Assembly: GCF_018224955.1 (NCBI RefSeq)
Contig: NZ_JAGTUU010000001.1
Location: forward strand, 186,001-250,000
Length of the DNA stretch: 64,000 nt
DNA from: Thetidibacter halocola
GTDB taxonomy: Bacteria > Pseudomonadota > Alphaproteobacteria > Rhodobacterales > Rhodobacteraceae
Reading direction: 5' to 3'
Made by a program: the position numbers and the translations under genes. Positions 15,001 to 20,512 of the stretch are shown here, one piece after another; the first letter of the stretch is position 1; the number at the start of each line of letters is the position of its first letter. A model generated the notes under the pieces. The model was not told where the DNA came from and did no database searches. It saw nothing but the letters and a program-made list of their open reading frames with translations.

Positions 15001-18000
15001 GACCTCGCCCGCCTTCTCGATCCGTCCCTTGAAGACGCCGCCGAGTGCGCCCGAGAAATCGCGCACTACGGCGTCACGGCCGTTCGACCCGGCCAGCGCC
15101 GCCGATCCGGCCGCGTCGGTCATGGCAAGGTCAATGACGGGCACCGGCACAAGGCTGCCGTCGCTGTGCAACGCGGCGGCGTCCGCCTCGTCCAGGGCGG
15201 CGCCGAACAGGCGGAACCCGGCCATCGCGCCCTCGAACCCGATGGTGTCCTCCAGCGAGCGGCCAAGCAACAGCGGGCTGTCGATGGTCACGCTGGGCGC
15301 ATCGCGAAGCGCCCCGGTCTGGACCAGCGCGCCGTTCAGGTAGAGCCGCAGTTCCTGGCCGGTGCGGTCGATCACGCCTGTCACATGGGTCCACTCATCC
15401 CAGGTGATCGAGCCCGAGGGCGAGTTGATCGAGATCTGCCCCGAGCTGTCGGCGCTGGTCAGGTGCAGGTAGCCGGAAGAGTTCAGCCACAGCGTATATT
15501 GCCGCGTCGCGACGCTGCCCGCCGCCTTGTAGACAAGCGGCTGCCAGGTCGCCTGCGGCTGATCTGCCTTGAACCAGAGGTCAAAGCTGACATCACCGGT
15601 GATCGCCGTCTCGGGCTGCGCCAGTTCGAGATATTCGTAACCGGTGAAGCCCTGCGCAGGCCCGTCTTCGGGCCCGATCGCCGCCACCAGCCCCGACCCG
15701 AGGCTGCCGGTCGCAAGATCCGTCGCAACGCTGTTCACGATGGCCGGTTGCAGGGTGAAACCGTAGGTGATGACGCCGGCCTCGGCCTCGCGTGTGCGGC
15801 CCTCGACCAGCAGCGTGTAGGTGCCCGTGCGCCGCAGGGTCCGCAGGTCGCCGTCCGACAGGCGGGTCGGGCCTATCTCCTGCGCGCCGGACGGGTCGAT
15901 AAGGCGCCAGTAGACCCCTGTGGAATCGCCGTCCTCGCGCAGCACATCCATCAGGAAACTGTCGCCGACGCTGGCGTCGAAGCGGTAAACATCGGTTTCC
16001 CGAGCCGGATCGAGCGTCCCTGCGATGGCCTGGCCCAGTGTGATCGCCGTCGAATCCGCGCTGTCGCGCAGCGCGAAGGCATAAGGGCCTTGCGCACCGT
16101 TCACGCCGTAGACGGTCACTGTGTAGGTGCCGGCGCGCGCCGCGAAGACGGAATTGGCGTTGAAATCGGCGCTGTCGGCATCACGGAAATTGTAGGTGCG
16201 GTCCACGCCGCCCGGCCCCTGGATGCGGATCCGCAGGTTCGGGTCGCTGGTGAAACTGTCGAGGAACAGCCGCGCATCTGCCGCGACGGTCATGGTCATC
16301 CGGTGCACCTGGCCCGCGCGCAGCACCGCTCCGCTGACCCGATCACCCACCGCAATGGCGCGCACCGCCGGATCCTGCGGAGTCTCTAGGGTGAACCCGT
16401 AGTCGATGACCCGGTCGGTTCCCTCGTAGATCCGGCCCTCGACCAGAAGGATGTAATCGCCGTCGCGCGGCAGTTGCACCGGCTCCGACGCCTGGAGATA
16501 GCGCGGCGCCATGATCTGGGTGCCATGCTGGTCCAGGATCCGGACATAGGCGTTGTAGCTGCCGCCCGTGTTGGTCACAGCGGTGAAGGACACGCTGGTG
16601 CCCGCCGCGCCGGTGAACCGGTAGGCATGGGTGCCCCGCGACGGGTCGAGCCGCCCGGTCACCGCCGTGTCGAGGTCCAGCGCCTGCGCCAGCGCATCCA
16701 GATCGGACAGCATGAAGGAATAGGACGGCACCGTATTCCCGTTGCCCCGCACCACCAGTTCGTAATCGCCAGCAGGCAGGCGCTGGAACGGCGGGGTCGA
16801 GGTCTCGGCACTGTCCGAGGTCTGCACCCGGAAATCGCGCAGCAGCAGGCCGTTCCGGGTCAGCGCAACATAGGCGTCATTGCCATAGGCCAGCGAATCC
16901 CAGACCAGGTCGGTCTCTTCGGCCAGCGAAAAGCGATAGCGGTCCCGACCGTAGGCTGTGCCGATGGTGCCCGTCACCGTGTCGCCGACGGCGATGTCTG
17001 CGGTCGTGTCCGCCACCTCGGTCAGCGTGAACGCATAGGACGAGGTCGCCGAGGCACTGTCGTAGATCCGGCCTTCGACGATCATCGTCCAGGTGCCGGC
17101 CACGGGGATGTCGATCACGCCGGAATCGGTCAGGTTGACGTGCCGCCGCGACTCGCGCCCGAACGGATCGATGAAGCGGACCGACAGGCCGTAGGACAGG
17201 TTGGACCAGCTTGCCCGGTCCAGCACCAGCCGGTCGCCCGCCTCGGCGGCAAAGCTGTAGACCGCGCTGGCCCGGCGCGGATCCAGCGTGCCGGTTTCCT
17301 CGACGCCGAGGGTCAGCGCCTCGCCCTGCGACAGGTCCAGGACCCGGAAACTGAACGCACCGGTCACGCTGGCATCCTTCGAGATGCGCAGGCGGTAGGT
17401 GCCGGCGGTCAGCGTCAGGGCCGCGTTGGTGTTGAGTTCGTAGGAATCCGAGGAATAGAAGTTGCGGTTGACCACCTCTTGCCCGTGCGGGCCGACCAGC
17501 GTCCAGTAGGTGTTCTGCTCCTGCGTCTCGAGCGCGTCGAAATAGATCCGCCTGGTGTCCGTCAGGGTAAAGACGTAATCCTCGGTCTCGCCCGCGGTGC
17601 CGATGCTGCCGCCGACGGTAGGCCCCAGCGTGATCGCCGTTCCCGTCAGGCTGGCCAGCGGCACCTGGTCGTCGAGCCTGACGGTGACGCTGCCAGTGGC
17701 GCTGCCGGTGGCGGCCTGCGGATAGCCTTCGACCAGCAGCAGATAGGTGCCGCTTGCCTGTAGCGTGGTGCTGATGCCGCTGAAGAACTGGTTGGGCGCG
17801 ATGATCTGGCGCCCGAACGGGTCGATCAGCCGGCCATAGGCGCCCACGCCGAACCCTTCGATCGAGATGACGTCGCCGCCCTCGGCGACAAATCGGTAGG
17901 CCGCCGTTGCCGACAGCGGATTCAGCGTCACCGGCGCGGCGGTGTCATAGTCGATCAGCGTGGCATCCGCAGGCGAGAACAGGCGGAACGCATAGTCGCC

Positions 18001-20379
18001 GGCCGCAACCCCGACCCCGTCGACGATCAGGGTATAGTCGCCGGCCGGCAGTGTCAGCGCGGTGTTGGCGTAGTTGCCGTAGCTGTCGGTCTGGTCGAAG
18101 CGCCGCGACGACACCTCGACCCCGCGCGGGCCGACCAGCGTCCAGGTGATGTCGGAGCGGTTGGAACTGAGCGTATCCATGAACAGCTGCGTCGGCCCGC
18201 CTAGCGTGAAGGCATAGGCGTCGGCCTCGCCCGCGGCGCTCAGCGTTCCGTCCACCCGCGAGCCGACCGACAGGCTCAGGGTCTGGCGGACCTCCGGCAC
18301 CAGCAGCAGGCTGTAGGCGACGGCGCGGGACTCGAACGGATAGCCTTCGACCGAGACCATGTATTCGCCGGTCTCGGGCAGCACGAAGGGGTCGATCACG
18401 TTTGGATAAGACGGCCCATGGATCGTCTGCCCGGTCGGCGACAGGATCCGGATCTGGGCGTTGGCGTTCTGCGACAGGCCGAACACCAGCCGCTCGCCGG
18501 CGGCGCCGTCGAACCGATAAAGCCGGGTTTCCGTGCCCGGGCCGAGGGTCATCGTCCCGTTGCGCCCATTACCCGAGATGTCGGGCACCGCCCGCGTGTC
18601 GGTGGCGTCAAAGCCGAAGGCCAGTTCCAGCCCGCTTGCCGCACCGGCTTGCAAACGGTCGACACCGGCGGCGATCTCGGCGGCGTTCAGCGCGCGGCTC
18701 CAGAGGCGCAACTCGTCCATCTGGCCGTTGAAGATGTAGCTTCCGTTGGAGAATTGCCCGACATGCAGCGCCGTATCGGCATGGGCGATCGGCGTGGAAA
18801 GGGCCCGTTCCTCGGCCAGCGCTCCATTGACGAACAGGCGCAACGCCGCGCCGTCATAGGTCGCGGCAACATGCGTCCACGTCCCGGCCGTCAGCGCGGC
18901 GGACACCCGGTGCGCATCAGAAAACCATTCGTTGACGGCGAAATAGACCCGCCCCGACGAAGCATAGAGGCCGTAGCCGCCGCTGAACTGCCCGTCCTGG
19001 CTCTTGGCGGCCAGAACCTCGAAGGCGTTGGGATTGTCCGACCGGATCCAGGCCTCGAAGGTCAGGCTCTCCGGTTTCAGCCCGGCCGCGTCGGCGACGA
19101 CGATCTTGGGCGACGATCCGTTAAAGAGCTGCGCGAGGCCCGCATCCGGCGACAGGCCGGCGCCCGACGGCACGCGGTATCCCGCGGCAAAGGCGCCCTG
19201 GTCATCCAACATCTCGTTGACCTGTGCGCCGCGCTCCAGTTGCACGGACGAGGCGCGCGTCAGCAGTTGCAGCGCATAGGAGCCCACGCCGCCTGAAATC
19301 CCCTCGACGATCAGCGTGTAATCACCCGCGATCAGGCGCACCGGCTCGCCATAGGCCCAGTCCGAATAGCGCAGCTGGTCCGTGGCGATCTCGATGCCAC
19401 GCGGCCCTTCCAGGCGAAAGTTCAACGGCGACGCGGTCAGCGTGTCCATCCAGACCGTCGTCGCCTCGGTCAGCGAGAAGGTCAGGTTGTGGCGCTGCGC
19501 CGGCGCGTCGATGCGGCCCTCGATCACGCTGTCCAGCGCGATCGCGCGGGTCTGGTCGCTGACCTGGTTCACCGTGAAGGCATAGGAATAGTCCGAGCTG
19601 TTGTAGAGATACCCCTCCAGCAACAGCGTATAGGTGCCGTTCTGCGGCACCACGAAGCGGGCCGGATCGCTCGACGGGTTGAAATTGGTCGGTCCGAAGA
19701 TCGTGGATCCGTCCGGCCCGACAAGCTGCCAGTAGGCAGTGCCACCGGACGCCGAGGTGGCGTCCAGGAACAGTTCCTGCCCCTCGACCGCCTCGAACTG
19801 GAACAGGTCGCTTTCGCGGCCAGAGCTTTCCAGCACGCCCGACACAGCGTCGCCGGTCGCGATCACGTCGGCATTGGCGATGTTGATCAGGCGGAACTGA
19901 TATTCGCCGGTGACATCACCATCGGCGTCGATCGCCATGCGGTATGTCCCCGCCTCCAGCGCGATCAACTCGCCACCCTGCGCGGCGTCGGAACTGCTGA
20001 ACGCGGTCGGGGCGATCAATTGCCCCCCGGCGCCCTCCAGCGACCAGGTGAACCGCGAATCCGGCGTCAGCGCATCGAACAGGATCGTGCGTTCCTCGGC
20101 CAGCTCGAACGTGTAGAAATCGGTCTCGCCGGGAACCTCGATGCTGCCCGCAACCGGGATGAGGTCGGCCGACAGCAGCAGCCTTGGTTCGAACGTTTCG
20201 GCATGCAGTCCGCGGGCCAGGGCGGTCCCGCCTTTCAGGGCGCCGATCCGGGCCCGAAGCGCAGCGTCCGGGACGTTGTCCCTGCGATGTCCAGGGACGC
20301 GCAGGCCATGTCCCGTTACCGCCCGATCGTCCCTCTCCAGAACTCGGCCAGACCACTTGGATAAACCCAGAACCTTCAT
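1..20379 (-). CDS. Giant LEPR-XLL surface/secreted repeat protein (C-terminus beyond the window)
   Basis: One uninterrupted frame runs from an ATG at 20379 (GGGAAG upstream) to base 1, giving 6,793 codons with no stop. No classical signal peptide is visible. Residues 63-72 read FEPRLLLSAD, the LEPR-XLL N-terminal motif of very large repeat proteins. Rough order by residue: alternating pre-peptidase-C-like units from about 70 to 3490; LamG-like domains near 400-566, 1547-1730 and 1983-2173; another lectin-like jelly-roll near 2633-2855; 17 CARDB repeats at 3490-5700; a last PPC-like unit; an IPT/TIG-like segment near 5810-5900; a non-repetitive island; a beta domain near 6260-6500; an Ig/FN3-like piece; and the start of a propeller-like region from about 6680. 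The family is linked to adhesion or extracellular display; an adhesin role here is inference. The divergent neighbour is a HlyD-like adaptor. All long open frames on the plus strand here are antisense shadows. Confidence 0.93.
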   Translation of the reverse strand, partial: MKVLGLSKWSGRVLERDDRAVTGHGLRVPGHRRDNVPDAALRARIGALKGGTALARGLHAETFEPRLLLSADLIPVAGSIEVPGETDFYTFELAEERTILFDALTPDSRFTWSLEGAGGQLIAPTAFSSSDAAQGGELIALEAGTYRMAIDADGDVTGEYQFRLINIANADVIATGDAVSGVLESSGRESDLFQFEAVEGQELFLDATSASGGTAYWQLVGPDGSTIFGPTNFNPSSDPARFVVPQNGTYTLLLEGYLYNSSDYSYAFTVNQVSDQTRAIALDSVIEGRIDAPAQRHNLTFSLTEATTVWMDTLTASPLNFRLEGPRGIEIATDQLRYSDWAYGEPVRLIAGDYTLIVEGISGGVGSYALQLLTRASSVQLERGAQVNEMLDDQGAFAAGYRVPSGAGLSPDAGLAQLFNGSSPKIVVADAAGLKPESLTFEAWIRSDNPNAFEVLAAKSQDGQFSGGYGLYASSGRVYFAVNEWFSDAHRVSAALTAGTWTHVAATYDGAALRLFVNGALAEERALSTPIAHADTALHVGQFSNGSYIFNGQMDELRLWSRALNAAEIAAGVDRLQAGAASGLELAFGFDATDTRAVPDISGNGRNGTMTLGPGTETRLYRFDGAAGERLVFGLSQNANAQIRILSPTGQTIHGPSYPNVIDPFVLPETGEYMVSVEGYPFESRAVAYSLLLVPEVRQTLSLSVGSRVDGTLSAAGEADAYAFTLGGPTQLFMDTLSSNRSDITWTLVGPRGVEVSSRRFDQTDSYGNYANTALTLPAGDYTLIVDGVGVAAGDYAFRLFSPADATLIDYDTAAPVTLNPLSATAAYRFVAEGGDVISIEGFGVGAYGRLIDPFGRQIIAPNQFFSGISTTLQASGTYLLLVEGYPQAATGSATGSVTVRLDDQVPLASLTGTAITLGPTVGGSIGTAGETEDYVFTLTDTRRIYFDALETQEQNTYWTLVGPHGQEVVNRNFYSSDSYELNTNAALTLTAGTYRLRISKDASVTGAFSFRVLDLSQGEALTLGVEETGTLDPRRASAVYSFAAEAGDRLVLDRASWSNLSYGLSVRFIDPFGRESRRHVNLTDSGVIDIPVAGTWTMIVEGRIYDSASATSSYAFTLTEVADTTADIAVGDTVTGTIGTAYGRDRYRFSLAEETDLVWDSLAYGNDAYVALTRNGLLLRDFRVQTSDSAETSTPPFQRLPAGDYELVVRGNGNTVPSYSFMLSDLDALAQALDLDTAVTGRLDPSRGTHAYRFTGAAGTSVSFTAVTNTGGSYNAYVRILDQHGTQIMAPRYLQASEPVQLPRDGDYILLVEGRIYEGTDRVIDYGFTLETPQDPAVRAIAVGDRVSGAVLRAGQVHRMTMTVAADARLFLDSFTSDPNLRIRIQGPGGVDRTYNFRDADSADFNANSVFAARAGTYTVTVYGVNGAQGPYAFALRDSADSTAITLGQAIAGTLDPARETDVYRFDASVGDSFLMDVLREDGDSTGVYWRLIDPSGAQEIGPTRLSDGDLRTLRRTGTYTLLVEGRTREAEAGVITYGFTLQPAIVNSVATDLATGSLGSGLVAAIGPEDGPAQGFTGYEYLELAQPETAITGDVSFDLWFKADQPQATWQPLVYKAAGSVATRQYTLWLNSSGYLHLTSADSSGQISINSPSGSITWDEWTHVTGVIDRTGQELRLYLNGALVQTGALRDAPSVTIDSPLLLGRSLEDTIGFEGAMAGFRLFGAALDEADAAALHSDGSLVPVPVIDLAMTDAAGSAALAGSNGRDAVVRDFSGALGGVFKGRIEKAGEVDVYSFTLDAPTWLYWDTLSNRSDIRARLTGPDGIRIDRALTDTGDTGNGTSPLFLAPAGEYTLSLDGNGAVQAAYGLRLMTLDTVEALALGDVVDGSLDMRRSARAFTFDVAAGDRIYIDVESLGVSSSSAQWRLFDPFGQQILIANAGDVDAFELGVAGSYTLVLESDRQQTPMATVPYRFGVYKVNTDPIAITLGGQNPAAGPLTTEGGIAGQGVVLRGAEWLVAQDAALNRTGSITVEAWVRIDRFGDTWMPLLSKSNPDGGKADHDIWINGNGSIYASAVRFDGGVDSIQTAAGALVAGEWAHLAVVHDRGAGQQRIYVNGTLLREESMGTQVGRDLGGALLIGQGSENSSNYGGFEGAIDDLRLWSVARSGAEIADGHLSALAGTEDGLAFYLPLDAFAADGTTGDAGPAGLAAQHVDGTGTGGISGTIGGVGQEVIYTFTLDSAKKLYLDSLTERSDIRLLLRGPAGTVLDRHFAQVDSEGMPNPVLDFPSGDYELLVQGAGDARGNYNFRLFDLAEAAPLTLGTRVDGQLLPSLRTAAYRFDGAAGQSLYLDALATDGGMRWRLIDPLGRVTLGSTSPADRGDVTLPIDGTYTFLVEGLYYWGGDSRYAFTIHDQTPPAPQALTPGARTTVDIETPGQRRSFAFTLSDPARLLMDVFDNRSDLRWSLTGASGTIVDERRFDQTDARQFSGNPLIDLGAGDYTLTVWATGDFTGAVDFRLFDADAAATEIVFNDEQIGNLPATGLGTAVFRLNGERHRAFDMDMIQRPGGNTAWRLIGPSGAQVIGVRSLNDEGGFVLPETGDYLLLLEGSVADAANSNQYRFNLVSPNPIDASGATTEAFGTGPHIPHVLVNHAGNAAAEEPVGAGDSRLRLLDPLSAGMRNTIAFGATAAGRYETLQAGFDFDLTAPGVGAPGNGFALLLVPTAVYGRWGAVPSFGLEPNVPDVLAASIDLVQTSGDGAVPHLSLHFGSELVEVPLGDLGLDAVGAGRIALSAQRVDGGAMVTVTIDMGAGPVTVVDGRFIGGLELADRRLVIHAENGSANTMGLAIDDVSIATTAAGSAKSAAPGDVLTGDLTQPGAVDRWQIVLTEAARVTFDSLTNNSSLRWSLSGPVGIGATSFTSTDGFFVGGTPFRDLPAGTYEVAVYFANTSTGSYQLALRDVADATTLDLGVETVVTLDPANRQQVLAFDWPGGDTPVYIATARTGGATSYYRLIGPDGTVYFQQRNDGTHSSLDRLGQAGTYYLVYDGQVEQTAPTTVAVTVYRPSLTETALDLDTIVTGSLAGIGDRVAHTFTVTETRQVVIDTLTDRDDLFLALEGQGGTLYSDRIRRVDSNWRGDAAVLTLAPGRYRMVISGSGAATGGYSFALRDLASAEALPLSTRVDYTFDPGPAQKIYRFDGQAGDQFYLDFLEGAPNGYWKVVNQYGQRTGDHTYIRTDMPGLTLTASGPHYVILDPYAYESGTPSTAFRLVPLTGAQVATALDETVEGTVALPGQQVNHTFTLAADTTLFVDVLAPADGNWRWTLTGPRGQVSSRAFTQSDSRDTGTPPLFDLVAGDYVLTIAPQNGVTGDYSFALLDAGKAKALTLGTTESDQLAPGSETKLYSFDAVAGDRYFFNLVTGDSRTQWRLIDPYGREVFDTSAQDIDTIELLDTGTYLLLVEGRIYDPGTRDFVFNVFANPITAPVKLTLEDVPAPDFVIDSFTLDTAEDIESGGLVPLTWTVRNAGDLDFTGAFSNRVTIRRADTNEILADLVVPFDGTLAQGGNAVQTASLRLPVGSRSVGALTVTLRLDANNEVDEQNDAGTAETNNSVVLPVTAVLAAQPDLVVRDLAPDPAVGWTPGQTVAVTWTVANEGRKLAAAPWTERLVVTNRATGRIVYAEDIRERDAGLAADGTRDRRIEFGWPEGIESTGEYDFAVTVDALGEIAEANIDGTGESNNAATRRIASAPDLVVSDVVFDVAEATAGGTVTVTWTLRNEGTAATPGDWTDWVRLVNQTRGTVIHSVAVAGPGQRLEPGQEVTRSVTFTVPDGLAGVGTLRAEIRADSDTSGRSALNEARDGVSAENNNYAQALVSSVARPYADLVTTITSVPSDARGGETGTVGWRVENRGATGTGAAAWVDRVYLSRDGVLDGSDTLLAEVARSGALGVGAFYDGLATITLPAGIEGDVRIIVVADAAQAVLEPDTRGSNQTNAALTLSSPFADMAVQAVTAPSGSFTANQQVEVLWRVANLGPDPVSTAARWIDRVWLSADDAVGAGDYLLTELPRSGPLAVGASYSRSATVTLPPGFVGSYRVIVETNATGGVYERGAATNNARAAAGSLSIAAAPSADLVVTDVDGPAALVPGVTETVAWTVRNSGEAVARGPWSDGVYMVGPGLGGGRFLGELVRTFDLAVGAEYSASLAVTIPTVGEGDYRIEVRSDFRAQVFEGGRDGNNSGATGDLGLLHPNLTVSDLALDRAALVSGESLRVTWETLNAGLGAATGDRTDRIWLSRDGALDPSDILLGETVVGDGLAAGASGVAFADVTIPISASGAWFILVGVDAGLSVSEPGAEDDNLGFAALDVTLAPYADLEVTEVSAPNLLVDDPARLDISWTVANTGTGRGITETWVDRVWLDRDGIRGNADDIQLAVFTHVDGLDKDAEYTRTESFLLPPALTGRFTLYVTTDSAGAVFENGQEADNTRALAGVFDVSPIPYADLVVTSVTAPAEAQSGDELVLRWTVANEGIGLTQVSRWFDEVFIADNAAGTGRVRVGSFDHLGFLAPGGSYDREATVRLPDGWEGPAYFFVKVPGSGNHRSTTPYEFVFTDAGNEGASAETNVTLSPPPNLVVTAVSAPASAPEGSSIDVTWTVSNTGTGPAEGTWTDRVFLRKAGGLTPDIAIGTFSYTGPLQAGTSYTRREQIKLPVQTNDRYDLIVVTDFGNAVYEHTKEGDNESGGAQEITVSRLPRPDLQVSGVETGATYTSGATGSLRWTVINQGPVATTVPNWTDTVYLSLDDKITSDDIVLGSFQNESALGTGEEYLSREASFRIPERFRGTAFLLVKTDSGNAVEEWPNENNNLWVQEIDITPIPFADLVVHDVVTPSQSFEGNEVTVTYSITNRGAGASNIGNWAEQIWLTTDKNRPHPGQGDILLTTLQYNGGVLDVGEGYDRTVTVKLPDAVVSGTYYITPYVDPYGTVLEDALAVNVNPDDPTELNSSNWKAGGGDIIGAGRALQIIGNPPDLTRPDLGITIDAVTAEAVAGVDGQNEFEVRYTLTNKGDKDAEGYSVELILSSTPGLNVPGQERWLIGRYSGDSIAVGASRSFTQVVKLAPGLDGAYLSGIVTVFQDSDSTDNLDTAETRVRSPEPNLRVKQIVLPPEARSGEKVTISYTVENDSDTAIWADTAWWKDEVWFSRDPEFIRDRAVQLGTLTIANDAGLDAGAAYTRSFEATLPPGIDGDYYIYVFTNTNGGLTEAQRTWPELNGNNAANAAFHNRYAFEHPEGTMLRADLPVIYDEPDLQVTAVTVPDGLQAGQTVDITFEVTNVGTRATREEVWVDRVYLSLDSSLDGGDFLLRREEGGREIKAEHVRRGVLAAGESYLATVRVTLPFEVTGDYHILAVADSDLGDSYYSRSTISPRLAGVAGAAGGVVREFQGEGNNTTFKKVTVDPYNAPDLTVSRIEVSERATRGQAFDLSYTVTNLGGPIPFQQARWDDLVYLSRDPFLDLTADRFIGSIQRTESLATGESYDVTRSFTVPTDLATEAYYVFVVTDPPKGGGRGAIFEADDRNNAASPATPMIVELPPPTDLEVTSISLPANARAGEPITISWTVTNQSDDVVAEGRWSDSVFLSDDGIWDLRDVPIGRVSTQGPLNPGESRTLTLVTTMPAATPGGYRVIVRTDIFNQIHEGVQEANNTTASADVLQTTVDELLIGTPTTVTLTPKGEKLWRIEVPPDETMRVTVVSSDPTASNEIFLRHDALPTPNAFDATYEGALSSDLVAFVPSTEPGVYYVSLRNFSGKPEGTDLTVLAELLPLVITDVQTDRGGSSNFVTTRISGAQFSDAATVKLVRPGIAEFAPVDWRVVDSRTIIATFDLGDAPHGLYDVLVTNPSGAAAISPYRFLIERSIEGDVTIGIGGSRIVLPGETETYSVALQNLGNLDAPYTYFEVGVPELHLNPWVYGLPFLEFFTNVRGTPDGAAGSANADIFWNGLESIVNKDGQLATRGFLYDLPADGFAGFTFNISAYPGLKELADEAFDGFRKRMANVLPELDGILEGGEGKIGEWFDALTEKATEISAGLGAALSAFPFEELYKQNVAKPGECEIPFIPFRFHIYAAATSMTRDEFIAFQTREALALRDAILASDDAPAPLVAIVADPDLWVDIFMAGLEQAGILRAEDAIPPIRTHQEILSLMTTLASGILFGPAGQDIRSDGDILGFFEQLRTLYGHDPNLMADIEYYDPRQSDCYEGEIPVPQLPVFEDYDLGLTNQTHFEAVRIYSPWVPFEFRGAALPADFMNNGVAPVDGDEFEALDFSRYFADPANVAGLASLSGPQTLETMGWLPAREQLPFSVKFENDANSPVHANQIEIVTQLDPDLDPRSFQLGDIKIGDITIDVPDGRWFYQDEIDFSQSHGFRLRVSAGIDLFQDPASARWVLQAVDPLTGEVLQDVTRGLLPPNTAGDIGAGFVSWTVKPRQDVETGTRITSSARVLFDTAAPESTNELVQVVDGAAPTTSLTVQRIAGTDSYDVRWSATDDPGASGVKHVTVYVAEDGGDFRIWQRRVAGTSGLATFDGAAGKAYEFLALATDVAGNREAPRDGSVTTSDGQAVNLGGTPTVDQTTAPNFGQPPAPVDLPSTNELFRLASQNVPAADPLVNQPDYTRVLSPMAGSAFATGFVQSNAGIGPMAILELADGSILVSGGANRGSLYRFGTFGGEAGAETLLAELDDPIFNLAQDAEGRVWATTGGGALLRLDPLTGAVLERHGDGLTMGLAVEAATGLIYVGTNAGVSIFDPET
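3255..9910 (-). repeat. Array of 17 CARDB repeats
   Basis: Seventeen copies begin with a phrase such as PDLVV.D or YADLEVTEVS, followed by a G..v.v.WTV.N.G core, a WTDRV.LSRD-like strand and E.NN.A near the end. This is the CARDB (cell-adhesion-related) domain pattern. Copies start close to 9905, 9510, 9145, 8745, 8380, 8005, 7645, 7280, 6895, 6505, 6140, 5770, 5310, 4945, 4495, 4030 and 3630. Period is 360-400 bp in most of the array and stretches to about 460 bp in three of the last five intervals because of extra loops. The repeats are divergent at the sequence level. Confidence 0.85.
11815..12480 (-). other. Fourth, non-LamG lectin-like jelly-roll domain of the giant protein
   Basis: Residues about 2633-2855 lack the LamG motifs. 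They contain a run of hydrophobic beta strands (for example GFALLLVPT, IALSAQRVDGG and LVIHAEN) and end in MGLAIDDVSI. That ending is typical of L-type-lectin or concanavalin-like modules that close with a phrase such as NHDIDNVSV. The assignment to a lectin-like fold is inference from the strand pattern. Confidence 0.45.
13860..14430 (-). other. LamG-like domain 3 of the giant protein
   Basis: Residues about 1983-2173 contain GSITVEAWVRIDRFGD, AGEWAHLAVVHDRGAG, RIYVNGTLL and IDDLRLWSVAR. This is again the LamG pattern, inserted after the seventh repeat pair. Borders are approximate. Confidence 0.78.
15190..15740 (-). other. LamG-like domain 2 of the giant protein
   Basis: Residues about 1547-1730 contain GDVSFDLWFKADQ, ITWDEWTHVTGVIDRTG, LRLYLNGALV and a closing MAGFRLFGAAL, which is the LamG layout. 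It follows the sixth A/B repeat pair. Compared with LamG domains 1 and 3, the motif order is the same but the sequence has diverged, so these are not recent duplicates. Borders are approximate. Confidence 0.78.
18680..19180 (-). other. LamG-like (concanavalin A-type) domain 1 of the giant protein
   Basis: Residues about 400-566 carry the LamG jelly-roll pattern: LTFEAWIRSDN near the start, a glycine-rich turn, AGTWTHVAATYDG, LRLFVNGAL and a closing MDELRLWSRAL. These are the usual landmarks of bacterial LamG domains, which bind glycans or other surface ligands. The domain sits between an A-type and a B-type repeat unit, so it interrupts the alternation. Borders are approximate. Confidence 0.8.
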
Positions 20380-20467
20380 AGCGGCTTCCCGAAAAAAACG
20401 AGACGCATCTCAAAACGGGGCGGAATAGCTCAAAAAATCTTGCGTACCCTCGTATCCTAACACACCA

Positions 20468-20498
20468 TGATCACGCAAAATCAACGCAATTTTGATCA
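20468..20498. promoter_or_regulatory. Inverted repeat in the divergent control region
   Basis: Between the giant gene (starting leftward at 20379) and the adaptor gene (starting rightward at 20513) lies an AT-rich stretch. Its left arm is TGATCA, cgc, AAAAT and its right arm is ATTTTGATCA, so the arms are complementary apart from a 3-base insert. Position and symmetry suit an operator or overlapping divergent promoters. No known regulator consensus was matched. Confidence 0.45.
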
Positions 20499-20512
20499 TT
20501 CGAGGGGCTGAC

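Larger units (their letters stand above)
9910..20170 (-). repeat. About 24 alternating pre-peptidase-C-like units (types A and B)
   Basis: The first half of the giant protein is built from roughly 100-residue units of two kinds. Type A has a core like MDTL...W.L.GP.G, then S/D-rich text and AGDYTL.V.G.G...G.Y.FRL. Type B has GTLDP...YRF...AGD, WRLIDP.G and GTYTLLVEGR. They alternate A-B-A-B through the whole block. LamG-type domains are inserted after the second A unit, after the sixth pair and after the seventh pair, and a further lectin-like domain follows the ninth pair. The count of about 12 pairs is by eye. Such beta-sandwich units are known as extracellular spacers or ligand-binding modules. 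Confidence 0.8.

Noticed and set aside
757-17763. Very long open frames on the plus strand (for example 757-3822, 6709-11691 and 11875-16389)
   Set aside because: They are antisense to the giant gene. Their translations are Arg/Gly/His/Asp-rich with no family text, a usual by-product of high GC and strong third-codon bias.
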